Shown here: positions 25,193 to 33,906 of the stretch, one piece after another | Layout of the letters: each line of letters begins with the position of its first letter | How positions within the stretch are numbered: position 1 is the first letter of the stretch | Origin: Rhizorhabdus histidinilytica | GTDB taxonomy: Bacteria; Pseudomonadota; Alphaproteobacteria; Sphingomonadales; Sphingomonadaceae | NCBI RefSeq assembly: GCF_900167915.1 | Contig: NZ_FUYM01000001.1 | Span: forward strand, 372,001-436,000 | DNA length: 64,000 nt | Direction: 5' to 3' | Translations under genes and position numbers: made by a program | Notes under the pieces: model-generated | The model's database searches: none | What the model saw: the letters and a program-made list of their open reading frames with translations, nothing else | What the model was told of the DNA's origin: nothing

Positions 25193-25612
25193 TTACGACG
25201 CGGCGAATTCGCGGTCTTCACGACGGGGACGATCGCCCCGGTCGCCACGATCACCGCGGTCGCCACGACCGTCGCGGCGGCCGTCGCGCTCGCCACGGCG
25301 CATCATCGCGGACGGGCCCTGCTCGTGCTCGTCGACGCGGATCGTCATGTAGCGGATGACGTCTTCGTTGATGGCGGTCTGGCGCTCCAGCTCGGCCACG
25401 ACGCCGGCGGGGGCGTCGATGTGGAGCATGACATAATGCGCCTTGCGGTTCTTCGCGATGCGATAGGCCAGGCTGCGCAGGCCCCAGGTCTCGGTCTTGG
25501 TGACCTTGCCCTGATTCTCCTCGACGATCTTGGTGGCGGCTTCCGCCAGCGCGTCGACCTGGGCCTGGGCCAGATCCTGGCGCGCGAGAAACACATGCTC
25601 GTAAAGAGCCAT
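25193..25612 (-). CDS. rpsF: 30S ribosomal protein S6
   Basis: The 139-residue protein starts [14 protein letters not shown] and has the S6 fold with [18 protein letters not shown]. The C terminus carries a repetitive charged tail, [20 protein letters not shown], before the end. ATG at 25612 is chosen because the conserved N terminus begins there; a longer frame extends through non-conserved sequence. The 224 bases between it and the divergent fabD contain the promoters of both units but no evident gene. Confidence 0.97.
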   Translation of the reverse strand: MALYEHVFLARQDLAQAQVDALAEAATKIVEENQGKVTKTETWGLRSLAYRIAKNRKAHYVMLHIDAPAGVVAELERQTAINEDVIRYMTIRVDEHEQGPSAMMRRGERDGRRDGRGDRGDRGDRGDRPRREDREFAAS

Positions 25613-25836
25613 GTTCGCGTCTTCCTTCTCTTGCCGATCGCTGACGCCGTGCCCATCACGACGCCCCTCCGGCTGTCTTCCAAAAGCAAGCAGGGGCGGA
25701 GAGACAGGCTCCCGCCCCGGCTGGCGCGGCCTATGACCGAATCGGCCCGCGAAAGCAACCCCCGCCGCCATCGGGCTTGCCTAAGCCGCCTCATTTTCCT
25801 AGGGCCGCTCGCCGGAGACCGAGGGGAAGCTTCATC

Positions 25837-26772
25837 ATGCGCGCATTCATCTTTCCGGGGCAGGGCAGCCAGGCCGTCGGCATGGGGCAGGCGCTGGCCG
25901 ACGCGAGCGCCGTCGCGCGCGAGGTGTTCCAGGAAGTGGACGACGCGCTCAGCCAGAACCTGTTCAAGCTGATGGTCGAAGGGCCGGCCGACGAGCTGAC
26001 CCTGACCGAGAACGCCCAGCCCGCGATCATGGCCAATGCCATTGCGACGCTGCGCGTGCTGCAGAAGGAGGGCGGCATCAGCCTGGCCGACAAGGCGGCG
26101 TTCGTCGCCGGTCACAGCCTGGGCGAATATACCGCCCTGTGCGCAGCCGAGGCGATCGACCTCGCCACCACCGCCCGGCTGCTCAAGCTGCGCGGTCGCT
26201 CGATGCAGGCGGCGGTGCCGGTCGGCGTCGGCGCGATGGCGGTGTTCCTGGGCCTCGACTTCGAAGGCGCGAAGGCGGTCGCCGAGGAAGCCGCGCAGGG
26301 CGAGGTCTGCCAGGCCGCGAACGACAACAGCAACCGCCAGGTCGTCGTGTCGGGCCACAAGGGTGCGGTCGAGCGCGCGATCGAGATCGCCAAGGCGAAG
26401 GGCGCGCGCCGCGCGATGCTGTTGCCCGTCTCGGCGCCGTTCCACTGCTCGCTGATGCAGCCCGCCGCCGACGCGATGGCCGAGGCGCTGGGCAAGACCG
26501 CGGTGCAGGCGCCGCTGGTGCCGGTCTACGCCAATGTGCTGGCCGCGCCGGTCGCCGATCCGGCCGAGATCGTTCGCCTGCTGGTCGAGCAGGTGACCGG
26601 CACGGTCCGCTGGCGCGAGAGCGTCGCCGCGATGGCCGAGGCCGGCGTCGAGCAGTTCGTCGAGCTGGGCGGCAAGGTCGTCGGCCCGATGGTCAAGGAC
26701 ATCACCGACAAGGCCACCGCGACCAGCGTCGTGACCATGGCCGATATCGAGGCGCTGGCCGCTTCGTTGTAA
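25837..26772 (+). CDS. fabD: Malonyl-CoA:ACP transacylase FabD
   Basis: FabD loads malonyl groups onto acyl carrier protein to start each elongation cycle. The 311-residue protein has FIFPGQGSQ near the start, the nucleophile S94 in AGHSLGEY, and the conserved VSAPFHCSLM with the catalytic histidine, followed by PVYANV. ATG at 25837 lies 14 bases after GAGGGGAA. It leads the fabD-fabG-acpP-fabF-mltG row, all on the plus strand. Confidence 0.97.
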   Translation: MRAFIFPGQGSQAVGMGQALADASAVAREVFQEVDDALSQNLFKLMVEGPADELTLTENAQPAIMANAIATLRVLQKEGGISLADKAAFVAGHSLGEYTALCAAEAIDLATTARLLKLRGRSMQAAVPVGVGAMAVFLGLDFEGAKAVAEEAAQGEVCQAANDNSNRQVVVSGHKGAVERAIEIAKAKGARRAMLLPVSAPFHCSLMQPAADAMAEALGKTAVQAPLVPVYANVLAAPVADPAEIVRLLVEQVTGTVRWRESVAAMAEAGVEQFVELGGKVVGPMVKDITDKATATSVVTMADIEALAASL

Positions 26773-26778
26773 TTCGCC

Positions 26779-26856
26779 GTCATCCCGGCGAAAGCTGGGA
26801 TCTCATTTTTCCTTGCCGACGGAAGGCAGGGAGATTCCGGCTTTCGCTGGAATGAC
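26779..26856. repeat. Family A two-hairpin repeat inside the fab cluster
   Basis: The two mirrored hairpins (around GCGAAAGC and GCTTTCGC) have a shorter spacer than other copies, 78 bp overall. It fills almost the whole gap between fabD and fabG, ending 21 bases before the fabG start, so it must be transcribed if these form an operon. Confidence 0.85.
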
Positions 26857-26877
26857 GAAACAGGGAAGGTGAAAGCC

Positions 26878-27618
26878 ATGTTCGATCTTTCAGGCATGAC
26901 CGCGCTGGTGACGGGCGCTTCGGGCGGCATCGGCTCGGCGATCGCCAGGGCGCTGGTGCAGCAGGGGGCGACGGTCGCGCTGTCGGGCACGCGCGAGGAC
27001 GCGCTGAAGGCGGTAGCGGCGGAGATCGGCGGCAAGACCGTGATCCTGCCTTGCAACCTGGGTGACGCGGAAGCGGTCGACGGCCTGATCCCGCGCGCGG
27101 TCGAGGCGTTGGGCGGCAAGCTCGACATCCTCGTGAACAATGCCGGCGTCACCCGTGACAACCTGATCATGCGCATGAAGGACGAGGAGTGGGATCAGGT
27201 GATCTCCGTCAACCTCGAGGCGGCCTTCCGCCTGATCCGCGCCGCCGCCAAGCCGATGATGAAGGCCCGCTTCGGCCGGGTCATCACCATCACCTCGATC
27301 GTCGGCACCACCGGCAATCCGGGCCAGGCCAACTATGCCGCGTCGAAGGCCGGCCTGGTCGGCATGTCGAAGGCGCTGGCGCAGGAACTGGCCAGCCGCA
27401 ACATCACCGTCAACTGCGTCGCCCCCGGCTTCATCGCATCGGCGATGACCGACGTGCTGGCGGACGCGCAGAAGGAAGCCCTGTTGGGCAAGATCCCGGC
27501 CGGCAAGCTGGGCGAGGGCGGCGATATCGCCGCGGCCGTCGTCTATCTGGCCAGCCAGGAGGCATCCTATGTCACCGGCCAGACGCTGCACGTGAATGGC
27601 GGCATGGCGATGATCTGA
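26878..27618 (+). CDS. fabG: 3-oxoacyl-ACP reductase FabG
   Basis: FabG reduces 3-oxoacyl-ACP with NADPH. The 246-residue short-chain dehydrogenase has the cofactor loop TGASGGIGSAIA, NNAG, and the catalytic Ser-Tyr-Lys set (TITSIVG, NYAASKAG). It ends TGQTLHVNGGMAMI, the standard FabG end. ATG at 26878 has GGGAAGG about 10 bases upstream; a GTG at 26869 is possible. Confidence 0.96.
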   Translation: MFDLSGMTALVTGASGGIGSAIARALVQQGATVALSGTREDALKAVAAEIGGKTVILPCNLGDAEAVDGLIPRAVEALGGKLDILVNNAGVTRDNLIMRMKDEEWDQVISVNLEAAFRLIRAAAKPMMKARFGRVITITSIVGTTGNPGQANYAASKAGLVGMSKALAQELASRNITVNCVAPGFIASAMTDVLADAQKEALLGKIPAGKLGEGGDIAAAVVYLASQEASYVTGQTLHVNGGMAMI

Positions 27619-27623
27619 GGTTC

Positions 27624-27702
27624 GGCACCGGCCCGCACCCCCTCCCGACCTCCCGCCAGGGTACACTGCCTGGGAGGTCGGGAGGGGGTGCGGGCCGGTG
27701 CC
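27624..27702. repeat. Perfect 31-bp inverted repeat between fabG and acpP
   Basis: The left arm 27624-27654 begins GGCACCGGCCCGCACCCCCT and the right arm 27672-27702 is its exact reverse complement; the loop is 17 bases. It starts 6 bases after the fabG stop. A hairpin of this strength would protect or end the fabG message and set acpP expression apart. Confidence 0.9.
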
Positions 27703-27709
27703 GCCCATG

Positions 27710-27731
27710 CTTTGGCGCGGTTGCGCCAAAG
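27710..27731. repeat. Second hairpin upstream of acpP
   Basis: A perfect 9-bp stem ctttggcgc/gcgccaaag with loop GGTT follows the large inverted repeat by 7 bases. It lies in the 206-base fabG-acpP gap and may belong to the acpP leader or to the repeat. Confidence 0.65.
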
Positions 27732-27824
27732 CCAATGACGCTTCCCACGTCATCAAAGCATGCTTGCAAGCAATCCCCGCCCTCGTTAGGGCAGGCGACA
27801 GAAACCCTAAGGAAGGTTTAGAAC

Positions 27825-28061
27825 ATGAGCGAGACCGCCGAGCGCGTTAAGAAGATCGTTGTCGAGCATCTGGGTGTCGAGGCCGAGAAGGTCACCGAGG
27901 AAGCCAGCTTCATCGACGATCTGGGCGCGGACAGCCTCGACATCGTCGAGCTGGTGATGGCCTTCGAAGAAGAATTCGGCGTCGAGATTCCCGACGATGC
28001 GGCCGAGAAGATCGCGACCGTCAAGGACGCCATCAGCTATATCGAGAGCCACAAGGGCTGA
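27825..28061 (+). CDS. acpP: Acyl carrier protein AcpP
   Basis: The 78-residue acidic protein carries growing acyl chains on a phosphopantetheine arm attached to S37 in [13 protein letters not shown]. Length and helix pattern are standard. AAGGAAGG lies just upstream of the ATG. It sits between fabG and fabF as in many bacteria, with long gaps on both sides, which fits its need for high separate expression. Confidence 0.98.
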   Translation: MSETAERVKKIVVEHLGVEAEKVTEEASFIDDLGADSLDIVELVMAFEEEFGVEIPDDAAEKIATVKDAISYIESHKG

Positions 28062-28195
28062 TCGCTCCACCCGCCGGCCGTTGATCGACCGGGGCAGGTG
28101 ACCGAGCCGAGGCTTATCAGCGGCTCCCCGACCCCGGGCAATCCGATGGGACGGGGGGCCGTTTTGCCGTTCAAGACGAATATCAGGAGAATGCC

Positions 28196-29461
28196 ATGCG
28201 CCGCGTGGTCGTAACCGGACTGGGCCTTGTCACGCCGCTTGGCGCCGACGTCGAGACCGCCTGGGCCAACATCATCGCCGGCAAGTCGGGCGCGGGTCGC
28301 ATCACCCGCTTCGACCCTAGCGACCAGGCCTGCACGATCGCGTGCGAGGTCAAGCCCGCCGATCATCCCTATGGCTTCGATCCCGGCAAGCGCGTCGACC
28401 ACAAGGTCCAGCGGCAGGTCGATCCGTTCATCATCTACGGCATCGACGCCGCCGGCCAGGCGCTCGAGGACGCCGGCCTGACCGAGATGAGCGAGGAGCA
28501 GAGCTATCGCGCCGGCCTGTCGATCGGCTCGGGCATCGGCGGCCTGCCGGGTATCGAGAGCGAATCGATCGTCCTGCACGAGAAGGGCCCCCGCCGGGTC
28601 AGCCCGCACTTCGTCCATGGCCGGCTGATCAACCTCATCTCGGGCCAGGTCTCGATCAAATATGGTCTGCGCGGACCGAACCATGCGGTCGTCACCGCCT
28701 GCTCGACCGGTGCGCACGCGATCGGCGACGCCGCGCGGATGATCGCGATGGACGATGCCGACATCATGGTAGCAGGCGGCGCCGAGGGCGCGATCTGTCC
28801 GCTCGGCATCGCCGGCTTCGCCCAGGCCCGCGCGCTGTCGACCGGCTACAACGATACGCCCGAAAAGGCGTCGCGCCCCTATGACAAGGGCCGTGACGGC
28901 TTCGTGATGGGCGAGGGCGCCGGCATCGTCGTGCTTGAGGAATATGAGCATGCCAAGGCGCGCGGCGCGAAGATCTATGCCGAGGTGATCGGCTATGGCC
29001 TGTCGGGCGACGCCTATCACGTCACCGCGCCGCATCCCGAAGGCTCCGGCGCCTATCGCTCGATGGCGATGGCGCTCAAGAAGTCCGGCCTGCAGCCGTC
29101 CGACATCGACTATATCAACGCCCATGGCACCTCGACCCCGCTTGGCGACGAGCTGGAGGCGGGCGCCGTCCGCCGCCTGTTCGGCGATGCGCTGAAGACC
29201 GTGTCGATGAGCTCGACCAAGTCGGCGATCGGGCATCTGCTCGGCGGTGCCGGCGCGGTCGAATCGATCTTCTGCATCCTCGCGATGCGGGATCAGATCG
29301 TGCCGCCGACCCTGAACCTCGAAAATCCGAGCGACGGGCTGGAGGACTTCGACCTGGTTCCGCTCAAGGCGAAGAAGCGCTCGGTTCGCGCCGTGCTCAA
29401 CAACAGCTTTGGCTTCGGCGGTACCAACGCCAGCCTCATCATGCGCAAGCTCGAGGATTGA
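28196..29461 (+). CDS. fabF: 3-oxoacyl-ACP synthase II FabF
   Basis: FabF condenses malonyl-ACP with an acyl chain. The 421-residue enzyme has catalytic C169 (VVTACSTGAHAIGDAAR), H310 (INAHGTSTPLGD) and H347 (KSAIGHLLGGAGAVE). The 134 bases before it hold no gene. mltG follows 23 bases later. Confidence 0.97.
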   Translation: MRRVVVTGLGLVTPLGADVETAWANIIAGKSGAGRITRFDPSDQACTIACEVKPADHPYGFDPGKRVDHKVQRQVDPFIIYGIDAAGQALEDAGLTEMSEEQSYRAGLSIGSGIGGLPGIESESIVLHEKGPRRVSPHFVHGRLINLISGQVSIKYGLRGPNHAVVTACSTGAHAIGDAARMIAMDDADIMVAGGAEGAICPLGIAGFAQARALSTGYNDTPEKASRPYDKGRDGFVMGEGAGIVVLEEYEHAKARGAKIYAEVIGYGLSGDAYHVTAPHPEGSGAYRSMAMALKKSGLQPSDIDYINAHGTSTPLGDELEAGAVRRLFGDALKTVSMSSTKSAIGHLLGGAGAVESIFCILAMRDQIVPPTLNLENPSDGLEDFDLVPLKAKKRSVRAVLNNSFGFGGTNASLIMRKLED

Positions 29462-29484
29462 GCCGCCGCCGTAGGAGGCCGTCT

Positions 29485-30456
29485 ATGATCCGCCGCCTGA
29501 TCGCGCTGATCCTGATCGTCGCGCTGGTTGGCGGCGGGGCGGCGCTCTGGATATCGCGCGACTGGTGGAGCGAAGGCCCGCTCCAGAAGCCCGCCAGCAT
29601 CCAGGTGAAGAAGGGCGATACGCTCGCCTCGGCGGCGCGCGCGCTGGAGAAGGCCGGGGCGATCCGATCGACCACCAACTTCCTGCGCTTCGCGCGCCGC
29701 TTCGGGTCGAAGGACCCGGTGCGCGCGGGCGAGTTCGAGATTCCTGCACGGGCCAGCGGCGCCGAGATCCTCGACCTGCTCCAGCACGGCAAGCCGGTCC
29801 AGCACCTCGTCACCATTCCCGAGGGTATGCCGTCGATCCTGGTCCACGAGAGGCTGATGGCCGAGCCGCAGCTCACCGGCACGATCGCCGTGCCGGCGGA
29901 GGGGTCGGTCCTGCCCGACAGCTACAGCTTCGAGGCGGGCGAGCCGCGCGCGGCGGTGCTGGCGCGGATGCAGGCGGCGATGCGCAAGGCGCTCGACGAA
30001 GCCTGGGCGGCACGCAAGCCGACCACCGTCGTCACCAGCAAGCGCGATGCGCTGATCCTCGCCTCGATCGTCGAGAAGGAGACCGCGGTCGCGTCCGAAC
30101 GGCCGATGGTCGCTGCGGTCTATTCGAATCGCATCCGCGAAGGGATGAAGCTGCAGGCCGACCCGACGGTGATCTACCCGATCACCCAGGGCAAGCCGCT
30201 CGGCCGCCGTATCCGCCTGTCGGAGCTGCGCGCCGTCAACGGCTACAACACCTATGCCTCGGCCGGCCTGCCCGAGGGGCCGATCGCGAACCCAAGCAAG
30301 GCCGCGATCGAGGCGGTGCTCGATCCGGCGAAGAGCCCGGCGCTCTACTTCGTCGCCGACGGCAAGGGCGGCCACGTCTTCGCCAACACGCTGGCCGAGC
30401 ACAACGCCAACGTCCAGCGCTTCTACGCCATCCGCCGCTCGCGCGGCGAGATGTGA
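29485..30456 (+). CDS. mltG: Endolytic murein transglycosylase MltG
   Basis: MltG cuts nascent glycan strands and so sets their length. The 323-residue protein has one N-terminal membrane span (LIALILIVALVGGGAALW), a LysM-like region (IQVKKGDTLASAARAL) and the YceG catalytic domain with the glutamate in IVEKETAVASERPMVA, followed by VYSNRIREGMKLQADPTVIY. ATG at 29485 has AGGAGG 8 bases upstream. Its place after fabF is commonly conserved. Confidence 0.95.
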   Translation: MIRRLIALILIVALVGGGAALWISRDWWSEGPLQKPASIQVKKGDTLASAARALEKAGAIRSTTNFLRFARRFGSKDPVRAGEFEIPARASGAEILDLLQHGKPVQHLVTIPEGMPSILVHERLMAEPQLTGTIAVPAEGSVLPDSYSFEAGEPRAAVLARMQAAMRKALDEAWAARKPTTVVTSKRDALILASIVEKETAVASERPMVAAVYSNRIREGMKLQADPTVIYPITQGKPLGRRIRLSELRAVNGYNTYASAGLPEGPIANPSKAAIEAVLDPAKSPALYFVADGKGGHVFANTLAEHNANVQRFYAIRRSRGEM

Positions 30457-30464
30457 CGACTGAC

Positions 30465-30490
30465 GTCACCCCAGCGAGGGCTGGGGTGAC
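30465..30490. terminator. Hairpin between convergent mltG and the membrane protein gene
   Basis: The perfect 11-bp stem gtcaccccagc/gctggggtgac with loop GAGG lies 8 bases after the mltG stop. It resembles one half of the family A repeat. It is well placed to terminate both convergent genes, though no T run is present. Confidence 0.6.
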
Positions 30491-30500
30491 CGCCAGGGCT

Positions 30501-30944
30501 TCAGCACAGCCAGCCGCGCGTCTTCGCCCGGCCGGCGAACCAGAGCTCGAAGGCCGCGATCAGGATGATGATCGCCGGGAAGATCGCCGCGCCCCAGCCC
30601 ATCACGTCCTGGATCTTCGCGACCAGGAAACTGTGCCCGAACTGGACCAATACGGCGATCAGCGAGACGAGATAGAGCGGCTGCGCCCAATTTCGCCGCG
30701 CCAGCAGCGCGACCGAACCGAGCGTGCCGCTCCACACCGCGATGCCATAGACCCACCACAGCCATCCGGGCATGCCCTTGATGCAGTCGGCGGCGAGCTT
30801 GCCCATCTCGGCGACCATCTTCTCATAGGGCGTGGTCAGCTGGCTGTAGAAGGCGAAGATTCCGGCAAAGCCCCACAGCAGCAGCACGATGCCGAGGACC
30901 CAATACCAGCTGGGAACGCGTTTCGTTTCGGCAGTGTCGTCCAT
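30501..30944 (-). CDS. Small four-span membrane protein (copy 1 of an adjacent pair)
   Basis: The 147-residue protein opens WYWVLGIVLLLWGFAGIFAF, has an extramembrane loop (LTTPYEKMVAEMGKLAADC) ending MPGWLWWVY, and three more spans (TLGSVALLARRNWAQPLY, IAVLVQFGHSFLV, AIFPAIIILIAAFELWF). It aligns along its length with the next gene upstream. Ribosome site GGGGAGAAGG precedes the ATGs at 30947 and 30944. Substrate and role unknown. Confidence 0.7.
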   Translation of the reverse strand: MDDTAETKRVPSWYWVLGIVLLLWGFAGIFAFYSQLTTPYEKMVAEMGKLAADCIKGMPGWLWWVYGIAVWSGTLGSVALLARRNWAQPLYLVSLIAVLVQFGHSFLVAKIQDVMGWGAAIFPAIIILIAAFELWFAGRAKTRGWLC

Positions 30945-31023
30945 CATCCTTCTCCCCTGCAATGATCGGTGCATTGTCCTGACGACGAATGGGCGGGCCG
31001 CGATCCGACAGCGCGGCGGAAAA

Positions 31024-31440
31024 TCAGCCCAGCAGGCCCTGCGTCTTGGCCCAGCAGGCGAAAGCGATCTGGGCGACGGCGACCAGCGCTATGAACGCGG
31101 GAAAGGCGAGTGAGCTCGCGCCCAGCTTCGATGCGCCCTTGTAGACGCCGAAGAACCAGCCGAACTGGATGATGACGCCGACCAGCGAGGCGACGAACAG
31201 CGGGCCGGCGGCGGCGCAGCGGCACAGCAGCGCGATCGCACCGAGCAGTCCGGCGCCCACCGCGACGACATAGGCGGCCTTCACCGTCGCCGGCATCGCG
31301 ATCCAGGCGGCGCGCTGCGCCTCGGGCAGGCTGGCGAGCTTATCGGGATTCATCCGCATCTGGCTGAGGCAGGCCAGGCAGCCGACCGCGTTCCAGGCGA
31401 GCAGGAGCGCCGAAACCACCCAATACCAGACAGGTACCAT
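31024..31440 (-). CDS. Small four-span membrane protein (copy 2)
   Basis: The 138-residue protein matches its downstream neighbour in layout: WYWVVSALLLAWNAVGCLAC, a loop (PDKLASLPEAQRAAWIAMPA), and spans with GAIALLCR, GVIIQFGWFFGVYKG and FPAFIALVAVAQIAFACWAK. The LxVxLIxVxVQFG block is shared. The pair most likely arose by tandem duplication. Function unknown. Confidence 0.68.
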   Translation of the reverse strand: MVPVWYWVVSALLLAWNAVGCLACLSQMRMNPDKLASLPEAQRAAWIAMPATVKAAYVVAVGAGLLGAIALLCRCAAAGPLFVASLVGVIIQFGWFFGVYKGASKLGASSLAFPAFIALVAVAQIAFACWAKTQGLLG

Positions 31441-31460
31441 CGCGACCCTCCCCCCATCGC

Positions 31461-31982
31461 TCAGCGAGCGGGAGGATGCCCCTCTTTGGGAGCCATGACA
31501 ATGGAAAGGGGATCGCCGGCCCGCAGCGGATCGAAGCGGACGATCTCGCGCAGGCTGACGAGCGTCTCGAAGCCGCGGATATTATCATCGGAGGCCAGCA
31601 CCTCATCGGCGAAGCGCTGATAGGCCTCGATCGACGGCACGCTGACTGTCACCAGGAAATCGGTGCGTCCGGTGACGTTCCACGCCCCGATCACCTCCGG
31701 CCGGCTTTCCAGCGTCCGGGCGAAGAGCTGCTCGACCTTGAGGCCGCTCTGGGCGAGCTCGACCAGCACATGGATGGTGATCGCCGGCGCGAGCCGCGAC
31801 GGATCGATCAGCGAGACGTCGGCGACGATGACGCCGCTGCTCCGCAACCGCCGGAGGCGGCGGAGCACAGCGCTTTCCGACAGCCCCACCCGATCCGCGA
31901 TGTGGCGCGCGGGCTGCTGATTGTCGCGGCGGACGATCGCGATGATCCGCCGGTCGAAATCGTCGAGGTCGATGGAATCCAT
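31461..31982 (-). CDS. Lrp/AsnC-family transcriptional regulator
   Basis: The 173-residue protein has an N-terminal helix-turn-helix (LDDFDRRIIAIVRRDN then GLSESAVLRRLRRLRSSGVI) and a RAM ligand-binding domain (VIGAWNVTGRTDFLVTV). Lrp proteins respond to amino acids and often control exporters. It is divergent from an RhtA-like exporter with about 86 bases between starts, which makes that gene its likely target. ATG 31982 gives the standard N terminus; the frame is open upstream to 32039. Confidence 0.9.
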   Translation of the reverse strand: MDSIDLDDFDRRIIAIVRRDNQQPARHIADRVGLSESAVLRRLRRLRSSGVIVADVSLIDPSRLAPAITIHVLVELAQSGLKVEQLFARTLESRPEVIGAWNVTGRTDFLVTVSVPSIEAYQRFADEVLASDDNIRGFETLVSLREIVRFDPLRAGDPLSIVMAPKEGHPPAR

Positions 31983-32068
31983 CATCTGCTTGTCATATTT
32001 GCCTGATTCCATCGTTAAATGCCCGAAATCGCCGAACATCGCCAGCTGGCTTGGATTAAATCGGCATC

Positions 32069-32968
32069 ATGAGCAGCAGCCTCTCCACCCGTCCGCGCTT
32101 CGACGTTCAGCTTGCCGCCGCCTATGCCGCGCTGCTTGGGTCGATCACCGCCTTCTGCGTCGGCACGTCCTTCGCCAAGCGGCTCTTCCCGCTGGTCGGC
32201 GCTGAGGCGACGAGCGCCTATCGCGTCGGCTTCGCTGCGCTGATCCTGCTGACGGTCTGGCGGCCGTGGCGCGGGCGGATCGGGCGGGCCGACCTGTTCG
32301 CGACGATGCGTTACGGCGCGGCGATGGGGATGATGAACCTGTGCTTCTACATGGCGCTGCGCACCATTCCGCTCGGCCTCGCCATCGCGATCGAGTTCAG
32401 CGGGCCGCTCGCCGTATCGCTGCTCCATGCGCGCCGCCCGGCCCATTTCGCGATGGTCGGGCTTGCGGTCGCGGGGCTCGGCCTGCTGCTACCGATCCAT
32501 GGCGGCGCTCACGGCCTCGATCCCGTCGGGATCATGTTCGCGCTGGGAGCGGGGCTGTGCTGGGCGCTCTACATCCTGTTCGGCAAGCGGCTCGGCCATC
32601 TTCCCGGCGGCCAGTCGGTGTCGATCGGCATGGCCACGGCGGCGCTGATCGTCGTGCCGATCGGTATCCATCAGGGCGGGCTGGCGCTGCTCGATCCGAG
32701 GCTGATGGCGCTGGGCCTCGGCGCGGCGATCCTGTCGAGCGCGATCCCCTATTCGCTCGAGATGGTCGCTCTCAAGCGGCTGTCGCACAACAGCTTCGGC
32801 ATCTTCCTCAGCCTCGAGCCCGCCGCCGGCGCGCTGGCCGGCGTCGTGCTGCTCGGCGAGCATCTGACCGCGTTGCAATGGCTCGCGGTGCTGCTGGTCG
32901 TCACGGCCTCGATCGGGACGATGCTGTTCGCGGAGCCGGCCGAGGCCCCGCCGTCGGCGGGATCCTAG
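32069..32968 (+). CDS. EamA-family exporter, RhtA-like (threonine/homoserine efflux)
   Basis: The 299-residue inner-membrane protein has ten predicted spans in two EamA repeats. The second repeat contains GAGLCWALYILFGKRLG and ends with SLEMVALKRLSHNSFGIFLS and LEPAAGALAGVVLLGEHLT, as in RhtA and YddG-type exporters. The divergent Lrp gene supports amino-acid export, but the substrate is inferred. Its stop overlaps the convergent argC stop by 4 bases. Confidence 0.85.
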   Translation: MSSSLSTRPRFDVQLAAAYAALLGSITAFCVGTSFAKRLFPLVGAEATSAYRVGFAALILLTVWRPWRGRIGRADLFATMRYGAAMGMMNLCFYMALRTIPLGLAIAIEFSGPLAVSLLHARRPAHFAMVGLAVAGLGLLLPIHGGAHGLDPVGIMFALGAGLCWALYILFGKRLGHLPGGQSVSIGMATAALIVVPIGIHQGGLALLDPRLMALGLGAAILSSAIPYSLEMVALKRLSHNSFGIFLSLEPAAGALAGVVLLGEHLTALQWLAVLLVVTASIGTMLFAEPAEAPPSAGS

Positions 32969-33906
32969 AGGCGCAGCCCCTCGATCTCGTTCAGGCCGAG
33001 CGCGATGTTGAGGTTCTGGACAGCCGCGCCCGCAGCCCCCTTGCCGAGATTGTCGAGCGCCGCGACCAGCCGCGCCTGGCCGGCCTTCTCGTCGGCATGG
33101 ACGAACAGCTCGAGCCGATCGGTGCCGGCCGCCTGCTCGATCGTCAGCACCGGCCGATCGTCGGTGATGACGCGAACGACCCGGCTGCTGTCATAGGCGG
33201 CGGCCAGCAGCTCGCGAATCGCGGCACCGGTCGGCCGGCCAGGCAGCAGGTGGAGGTGCAGCGGTACCTCGACCAGCATGCCGCGATAGGTCTTCGCGAC
33301 AGAGGGCAGGAAGATCGGAGGATGGGCGAGGCCGGCGCGCTTCTGCATCTCGGGCACGTGCTTGTGGCCGAGGTTGAGCGCATAGGCGCGGAACGCGGTG
33401 TCGGTCGCGTCGGGGGAGGCGGGGTCCTCGAACATCGCGATCATCGACTTGCCGCCGCCCGAATATCCCGAGACGGCGTTGACCGAGAGCGGAGTGTCGG
33501 CCGGCAGCAGCCCGGCGCGGACCAGCGGACGGACGAGCGCCAGGAAACCGGTCGGATAGCAGCCGGGGTTGGAAATGCGGGTCGCGGCTGCCAGCGTGTC
33601 GCGCTGGTCCGGGTCGAGCTCGGCGAAGCCGTAGGCCCAGTCGGCGGCGGTGCGGTGTGCGGTCGACGCGTCGATCACGCGGACCGCCGGGTTGGCGATC
33701 AGTGCCACCGCCTCGCGTGCCGCGTCGTCGGGCAGGCACAGCACCACCGCGTCGGCGGCGTTGAGCGCTTCGGCGCGTGCGGCCGGGTCCTTGCGCCGTT
33801 CCTCGGCGACGGCGATCAGTTCGATGTCGGCCCGGCCGGCGAGCCGATCGCGGATTTCGAGGCCGGTGGTGCCGGCGGCACCGTCGATGAAGACCTTGGC
33901 GGTCAT
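32965..33906 (-). CDS. argC: N-acetyl-gamma-glutamyl-phosphate reductase, type 2
   Basis: ArgC reduces N-acetylglutamyl phosphate to the semialdehyde in arginine synthesis. The 313-residue form has the short type 2 layout: FIDGAAGTTGLEIRDRL for NADP binding, the catalytic cysteine in ISNPGCYPTG, SGYSGGGKSMI and HKHVPEMQ. Its ATG overlaps the NlpC/P60 stop as ATGA, so the two are cotranscribed. Confidence 0.95.
   Translation of the reverse strand: MTAKVFIDGAAGTTGLEIRDRLAGRADIELIAVAEERRKDPAARAEALNAADAVVLCLPDDAAREAVALIANPAVRVIDASTAHRTAADWAYGFAELDPDQRDTLAAATRISNPGCYPTGFLALVRPLVRAGLLPADTPLSVNAVSGYSGGGKSMIAMFEDPASPDATDTAFRAYALNLGHKHVPEMQKRAGLAHPPIFLPSVAKTYRGMLVEVPLHLHLLPGRPTGAAIRELLAAAYDSSRVVRVITDDRPVLTIEQAAGTDRLELFVHADEKAGQARLVAALDNLGKGAAGAAVQNLNIALGLNEIEGLRL

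Noticed and set aside
26773-26877. Promoter between fabD and fabG
   Set aside because: The gap is filled by a family A repeat and no spaced -35/-10 pair is seen.
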